DNA of 35,345 nucleotides from an uncultured Rhodospirillales bacterium (lineage in GTDB: Bacteria > Pseudomonadota > Alphaproteobacteria > Azospirillales > Azospirillaceae). The notes beneath the pieces are model-generated. The model made no database searches and was not told where the DNA came from. It saw nothing but the letters and a program-made list of their open reading frames with translations. The translations under genes were made by a program, and so were the position numbers. Position 1 is the first letter of the stretch. Every line of letters starts with the position of its first letter. This document shows, one piece after another, positions 32,115 to 35,345 of the stretch. The DNA lies in assembly GCA_903927615.1 (NCBI GenBank), contig CAIYNU010000002.1, positions 1-35,345 on the forward strand. The letters run 5' to 3'.

Positions 32115-32705
32115 ATGACCCCCTTCCGCAGTCTGGTCTTCGGCCTCCTCCTCGGCCTGGTCGGCGCCGCCGCGCCCGCGGCCCGCGCCGACACCGCCAG
32201 TGCGCAACCGATCGCGGCCGCCCCGTCGGCCGCCGAGGCGGCCTGGAACGGCCCCGGCGATCTTTACCGCATCGTCGCCACCTCGGCCGGCGTGCTGGTC
32301 GGAGCCGGGTTGATGAGCGTGTTCATCGACGGCTGGGTGCTCGACGCCTTCACCTCGAGCAGCGGCCTGACGGCCAGGGAAGCCGCCACGGTGGTGCAGG
32401 ACCTGGAGAGCCAGGGCGGAGTCGAAGCGGCGGCGATCCTGCTGGCCGGCCTCGGGGGCGGGTTGGTGGCCGACCATGTCTATGTCAACGCGGGCCAGGT
32501 TCTGCCCGGAGCCCTCGAGTCCGCCAATGCCGCCGTCATGCCGACGATCACGGCCATCGGCACGGCCTGGTCACGGACCAGAACTTGGATCGGCGGCCAT
32601 GTGGATGACGCCAGCGACTGGGTTCAAGCGCGCTCCCGGGAAGCCTGGGACCGCTGGCAGGTGTGGGTAAACCCGGCCACCGCACCGGCCAAGGGCAGTC
32701 GCTAG
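32115..32705 (+). CDS. Exported or membrane protein of unknown function
   Basis: A 196-residue protein with a clear N-terminal signal (MTPFRSLVFGLLLGLVGAAA, then PAARA-DTAS). Two further hydrophobic stretches, VATSAGVLVGAGLMSVFIDG and AAAILLAGLGGGLVADHVYV, may be membrane-spanning, with a helical Trp/Arg-rich C-terminus (AWSRTRTWIGG, EAWDRWQVWVNP). I recognise no family. It sits between the fucosyltransferase-like gene and flagellin on the same strand. A strong hairpin begins within its stop codon. Confidence 0.7.
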   Translation: MTPFRSLVFGLLLGLVGAAAPAARADTASAQPIAAAPSAAEAAWNGPGDLYRIVATSAGVLVGAGLMSVFIDGWVLDAFTSSSGLTAREAATVVQDLESQGGVEAAAILLAGLGGGLVADHVYVNAGQVLPGALESANAAVMPTITAIGTAWSRTRTWIGGHVDDASDWVQARSREAWDRWQVWVNPATAPAKGSR

Positions 32706-32749
32706 TGTTCCGACTCCGACGGATGATCTCCCCCGTCGGGCCGGAACAC
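32705..32749. terminator. Long hairpin at the end of the 32115 gene
   Basis: GTGTTCCG (32705-32712) plus CCGACGG (32716-32722) pair with CCGTCGG (32733-32739) plus CGGAACAC (32742-32749): 15 base pairs with a 3/2 internal loop and a 10-nt apical loop. It starts at the last base of the TAG stop. No T-run follows, so it may be an mRNA-stabilising or attenuating structure rather than an intrinsic terminator. Confidence 0.55.
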
Positions 32750-32767
32750 GAGCTTGTTATGGGTGTT

Positions 32768-32819
32768 GTGTTGTGACCGGGACACGGTCATTGGGTATGA
32801 AGCGTCTCGGTCACAACAC
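32768..32819. promoter_or_regulatory. 16-bp inverted repeat ahead of the small ORF
   Basis: GTGTTGTGACCGGGAC (32768-32783) and GTCTCGGTCACAACAC (32804-32819) are complementary with one mismatch, separated by 20 bp. It ends 14 bp upstream of the ATG at 32834, overlapping the approach to the ribosome site. It could be an operator dyad or an RNA hairpin controlling translation. Confidence 0.6.
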
Positions 32820-32833
32820 GAGGAGCCCAAACC

Positions 32834-33061
32834 ATGGTTGACACAAGGCCAACCGATCGAACACGGAATGAGGGCATCCGGCCCGAGAGTTCGGGCGACC
32901 GCATCCATGCGATTCCCCCCGCGGGCAGCAGTACCGCGGCGCATCCGCGCTCCCGTCAGCGCATTCCCAGCATGCGTCAGTTGGCGGCCCTGGTGGTCAA
33001 CGGCATGTTGATGCTGCCGCGGAATTACCGTCGCGGAATGTTTCTTGACATCCTGATCTGA
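32834..33061 (+). CDS. Small hypothetical protein
   Basis: A 75-residue ORF with a good ribosome site (GAGGAGCCCAAACC) before its ATG. The N-terminal 45 residues are polar and Arg/Ser/Pro-rich, likely disordered; the C-terminal end MRQLAALVVNGMLMLPRNYRRGMFLDILI is hydrophobic and basic and could lie along a membrane. No family is recognised. It lies 177 bp before the flagellin start, on the same strand, behind two hairpins. It is supported by its ribosome site and GC-rich codon use, but may not be a gene. Confidence 0.5.
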   Translation: MVDTRPTDRTRNEGIRPESSGDRIHAIPPAGSSTAAHPRSRQRIPSMRQLAALVVNGMLMLPRNYRRGMFLDILI

Positions 33062-33237
33062 GCGACCGGGCCAGGCTCCCCCTGACGGGCCGGCCTCAAG
33101 GCACGCCGGACTCCAGCCGGGCCCGGACTCAAATCGGAAGTCTGTTTCCCCGGCACATTTTTCTTGTGATGGCAACCCACTTCGAATAAGCTGGTTGAGG
33201 TGGAAGAAAGCCACCTTTTTCCAGAATGGAGCCAGAA

Positions 33238-34131
33238 ATGTCCGACATCACCCTTACTGCATCCGCTCGTACCGCCCTGACCTCGTTGCAGAGCACGGCC
33301 AGCCTGATGAGCCGGACCCAAGGCCGGTTGACCAGTGGCATGAAGGTGGCGAGCGCCATTGATGACGCCGTGTCGTTCTTTAAGGCCCAGGGCCTGACCG
33401 ACCGCGCCTCCGACTTCACCAGCCGTAAGTCCCAGATTGATCAGGGCATTTCGTCGGTGACGGCCGCGGTTAACGGCACGACCATTGCCAGCAGCGTCCT
33501 GAAGCAAATGCAAGGCTTGGTCAGTAGCGTTCGTACCGCTGACTCGAGCACGCGCGCGACCCTGACCAGTCAGTTCAACAACCTGGCCACTCAGCTCAAC
33601 AGTGCTGAAGGCGACTCCAGTTACCAGGGTTTGAATCTGGTCAACAACAGCACCGCCTCGCTGACCGTGTATTTCAACCAGGGCACCGGCGCGGCTCTGA
33701 CCATCAACGCCCAGAACCTCAACACCTCGGTGTTGCTGTCTCTGGCCAGTGCGGCGTCCAGCGGCGCCCTCAGCATCATGCTGTCGGGTGGCGGCGTTGC
33801 CACCGCAGGCGGCGGCTTCTCGGTCCTCTCGGATTCGACCTCTGCGGCGGCCGTCCTCAACAACCTGCAAAGCCAGCTCAGTTCGGCGCAAAGCACGATC
33901 CGGGCCTCGGCGGCCCGTCTCGGCGGCAACGTCACCTTCCTGCAAACCCGGTCTGACTTCACGACCAATTACACCAACACCATGACCACGGGTGCCGGCA
34001 AGATGACGCTGGCCGACCTCAACAGCGAAGGTGCCAATCTGGTGGCATTGCAGACCCGCCAGCAGATCGGTATCCAGTCCTTGAGCATCGCCGGTCAGCA
34101 GCAACAGGCCATCCTCAGCCTGCTCCGGTAA
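33238..34131 (+). CDS. Flagellin
   Basis: A 297-residue flagellar filament protein. The N-terminal D0/D1 region (TASARTALTSLQSTASLMSR, QGRLTSGMKVASAIDDAVSF) and the C-terminal region (TLADLNSEGANLVALQTRQQ, then IGIQSLSIAGQQQQAILSLL) are the conserved coiled-coil ends; LADLNSEGA corresponds to the DxNEE stretch. The middle (about 125-215) is short and Ser/Thr/Gly/Asn-rich, giving many possible O-glycosylation sites. The second ATG is preferred because GGAG lies 8 bp upstream; the first ATG (33226) overlaps that ribosome site. No FlaF/FlbT genes are adjacent. A strong terminator follows. The name fla/fliC cannot be chosen from sequence alone. Confidence 0.95.
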   Translation: MSDITLTASARTALTSLQSTASLMSRTQGRLTSGMKVASAIDDAVSFFKAQGLTDRASDFTSRKSQIDQGISSVTAAVNGTTIASSVLKQMQGLVSSVRTADSSTRATLTSQFNNLATQLNSAEGDSSYQGLNLVNNSTASLTVYFNQGTGAALTINAQNLNTSVLLSLASAASSGALSIMLSGGGVATAGGGFSVLSDSTSAAAVLNNLQSQLSSAQSTIRASAARLGGNVTFLQTRSDFTTNYTNTMTTGAGKMTLADLNSEGANLVALQTRQQIGIQSLSIAGQQQQAILSLLR

Positions 34132-34160
34132 TCGCAGCCGTCAAGACCACAGGACAGAAT

Positions 34161-34189
34161 GGGCGGAGCTTTTGCTCCGCCCTTTTTTT
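34161..34189 (+). terminator. Intrinsic terminator of the flagellin gene
   Basis: GGGCGGAGC (34161-34169), loop TTTT, GCTCCGCCC (34174-34182), then seven T residues. A textbook rho-independent terminator, 30 bp after the flagellin stop. Confidence 0.96.
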
Positions 34190-34239
34190 GGTCGTTTTTT
34201 CCGGAAGCGGGGGGCTTGTGGATACCATAACGTCAGGCG

Positions 34240-34440
34240 CTACCTGACCGGCAGCCAGCACCGTCGATTGGTCAAAGTTTCCAAGGGAACCGCCAGCGCC
34301 CCCTGATCGGGGGTATCGGCCACCAGCAAGGCGTGGTGAGCGTAGAGGGCACCGGCACGCACACCGATGACCCGGTAAACCGCATCGGCCCAACCGAACG
34401 GATGAAAACGATCTCCGATATTGATAGTGGTCATCGTCAT
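34240..34440 (-). CDS. Small conserved-looking hypothetical protein
   Basis: A 66-residue protein starting MTMTTINIGDRFHPFGWADAV. The pattern IGDRFxxxG...VYRV..V....HALLV....ALAVPLETLTNRRCW resembles short single-domain proteins seen in alphaproteobacteria with no known role; this is from general familiarity with the pattern, not a search. The frame is open upstream through a second start with a nearly identical beginning (ATGACGATGACC at 34542), which would give 100 residues, the added part being Arg-rich. I prefer the shorter form because the upstream part looks atypical. It is convergent with flagellin, so it is a separate transcription unit. Confidence 0.55.
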   Translation of the reverse strand: MTMTTINIGDRFHPFGWADAVYRVIGVRAGALYAHHALLVADTPDQGALAVPLETLTNRRCWLPVR

Positions 34441-34627
34441 GGCCTGATCCCGGCGTGGTGTGGCCCGGCCTCGCCAAAAGGCCAGATCCCGATGACGGGA
34501 GCGCCGCCCCAGCGGATCCACCCATCGTTTGGTCATCGTCATGATGTAACCGTTGAAAAACTCCAGTCTCCTTAGATTATAAACATTCCTTATTGACGTC
34601 AAGATCACGCTGAGATATTTGACCTTA

Positions 34628-34656
34628 TTAACCATCAATAATACTATGTTGGTTAA
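34628..34656. promoter_or_regulatory. TTAACCA-N15-TGGTTAA dyad, possible operator
   Basis: A perfect 7-bp inverted repeat in AT-rich DNA upstream of the small minus-strand gene. It does not fit the TTAA-N7-TTAAC CtrA site. The function is a guess from position and symmetry. Confidence 0.35.
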
Positions 34657-34858
34657 CATCAATGTTTGCCAATTAAGCAACCCGCCAAGAGTCTAAACAT
34701 GATTTTGGTCATGTCGCAAGGCATAACCCCGGCCGGCCCGTTGAACCCTTCTCGTCATGAGATACTCGAGGCCCGCCTCCGGACCGGGCGGAGCCCAGCA
34801 CAATCAGACTCATCGCCGGTCACCGACCGCGACTGCGGCCGCGCGCCGTTTGGGGCGG

Positions 34859-34880
34859 CCTTGATGGGTTGCCATCAAGG
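34859..34880. terminator. Hairpin downstream of gmhA
   Basis: CCTTGATGG (34859-34867) and CCATCAAGG (34872-34880) form a perfect 9-bp stem with a 4-nt loop, 10 bp past the gmhA stop on the minus strand. No T-run follows, so it may be a factor-dependent or processing end. Confidence 0.5.
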
Positions 34881-34890
34881 CTGGATGGTA

Positions 34891-35345
34891 TCAATCTGTG
34901 CGCTCGCCGGGATAAACGATCGCCCGTTCCACCGCCATGCATAAATAGTGGTAAAGGCAGATGTGCAACTGCTGAATCAGCGGTGTGCTGCGTGACGGCA
35001 CCGCCAGCAGGTGATCCGACACCGCGGCCAGCCGCCCCCCGCCTTCGCCGGTCAGCGCCACGGTGGTGACGCCCATCTCCCGGGCCTTGAGGAAGGCGGC
35101 GACCACGTTGGCCGAGTTGCCGGACGTGCTGATGCCCAGCACAACCGCGCCCGGTTCGCCATAGGCTTCGACCTGACGGGCGAACACGGTTTCGTAGCTG
35201 TAATCGTTGCTCCAGGCGGTGAGCACCGAAGGATTGTCGGCAAGGCAGATAACTTTCAGCGCCCGGCGTTCGATCAGAAAGCGCCCGACCAACTCGCCGG
35301 TAATGTGCATGGCGTCGGCCGCCGAGCCGCCATTGCCGCACACCA
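34891..35345 (-). CDS. gmhA: Sedoheptulose-7-phosphate isomerase (GmhA-like SIS-domain protein), 5' end beyond window
   Basis: About 151 C-terminal residues of an expected 190-200. CGNGGSAADAMHITGELVGRF is the phosphosugar-binding loop and helix of GmhA; VLGISTSGNSANVV is the second SIS phosphate loop; GEGGGRLAAVSDHLLAVPS and IQQLHICLYHYLCMAVERAI complete the fold, with the His in HICLYHYLC at the active site. It converts sedoheptulose 7-phosphate to D-glycero-D-manno-heptose 7-phosphate, the first step to ADP-heptose for LPS core or GDP-heptose for surface glycans. The start codon is right of the window; further heptose genes are likely there. DiaA-type SIS proteins are a less likely alternative. 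Confidence 0.9.
   Translation of the reverse strand, partial: VCGNGGSAADAMHITGELVGRFLIERRALKVICLADNPSVLTAWSNDYSYETVFARQVEAYGEPGAVVLGISTSGNSANVVAAFLKAREMGVTTVALTGEGGGRLAAVSDHLLAVPSRSTPLIQQLHICLYHYLCMAVERAIVYPGERTD

Larger units (their letters stand above)
34441..34890. other. Intergenic region with AT-rich segment and dyads
   Basis: A 450-bp gap (348 bp if the longer form of the small gene is used). The segment 34560-34690 is AT-rich and probably carries the promoter of the small minus-strand gene. It contains TTAACCA (34628-34634) and TGGTTAA (34650-34656), a 7-bp inverted repeat with a 15-bp spacer that could be a regulator site. A separate hairpin lies near the end of gmhA. Confidence 0.5.

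Noticed and set aside
33140-33175. Sigma54-type promoter upstream of flagellin (GGCAC followed by CTTGT)
   Set aside because: The spacing is two bases too long and the -12 GC is missing. No good sigma28 site was found either, so no promoter is annotated.
34620-34680. CtrA-type TTAA-N7-TTAAC site
   Set aside because: TTAA half-sites are present but the spacing is wrong; annotated only as a dyad.

Overview
The window is GC-rich double-stranded DNA that reads as a chromosomal segment of a flagellated, Gram-negative alphaproteobacterium, most likely from the Rhodospirillales. That placement is inference. It rests on the short alphaproteobacterial-type flagellin, the TPR/O-GlcNAc-transferase-like protein near it, the WbpL/WbpV-type pair, GmhA, high-GC codon use, and GC-rich palindromic elements between genes. 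There is no rRNA, tRNA, CRISPR array, phage or transposase gene that I can see. The theme is surface carbohydrate: polysaccharide/LPS assembly in the left two thirds and a probable flagellin-glycosylation locus at the right.

Layout. (1) 1-5431, minus: two GT4 glycosyltransferases, a methyltransferase and an AsnB-type amidotransferase, probably one operon. (2) 5531-7093, minus: an exported alpha-carbonic anhydrase and an AT-rich hemerythrin-like protein lacking one metal ligand. (3) 7236-11766, minus: FAD oxidoreductase, GalE, GT2 with two C-terminal membrane helices, and an LPG-synthase-TM/UPF0104 protein; the last two overlap by 4 bp. (4) 12123-14355, plus: a membrane-anchored beta-sandwich-like protein and a GT-C-like membrane glycosyltransferase. 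(5) 14411-18251, minus: PP2C phosphatase, WbpL-like sugar-phosphate transferase, WbpV-like SDR and sulfotransferase. (6) 18709-21906: ATP-grasp enzyme (plus), then an ANL adenylating enzyme and an unknown exported protein (minus). (7) 22432-23867, plus: an unknown helical protein and a membrane protein with a long His/Gly tail, behind a sigma70-like promoter. (8) 23991-27513, minus: radical SAM/SPASM protein, CgeB-like glycosyltransferase and an AT-rich methyltransferase that looks transferred. (9) 27960-34131, plus: TPR-GT41 glycosyltransferase, small methyltransferase, TPR plus GT23-like fucosyltransferase-fold protein, exported protein, small ORF behind two hairpins, and flagellin with a strong terminator. 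(10) 34240-35345, minus: a small conserved-looking protein and partial gmhA.

How the parts fit. WbpL-like and WbpV-like proteins would start a lipid-linked glycan. GalE supplies UDP-galactose; the GT4/GT2/GT-C/CgeB-like enzymes extend the chain; methyl-, sulfo- and amidotransferases decorate it. The TPR-linked transferases near flagellin more plausibly act on protein. Non-coding sequence holds two unusual layers: a dispersed family of composite GC-rich palindromes between genes, and several 13-18 bp tandem duplications close to gene starts or stops.
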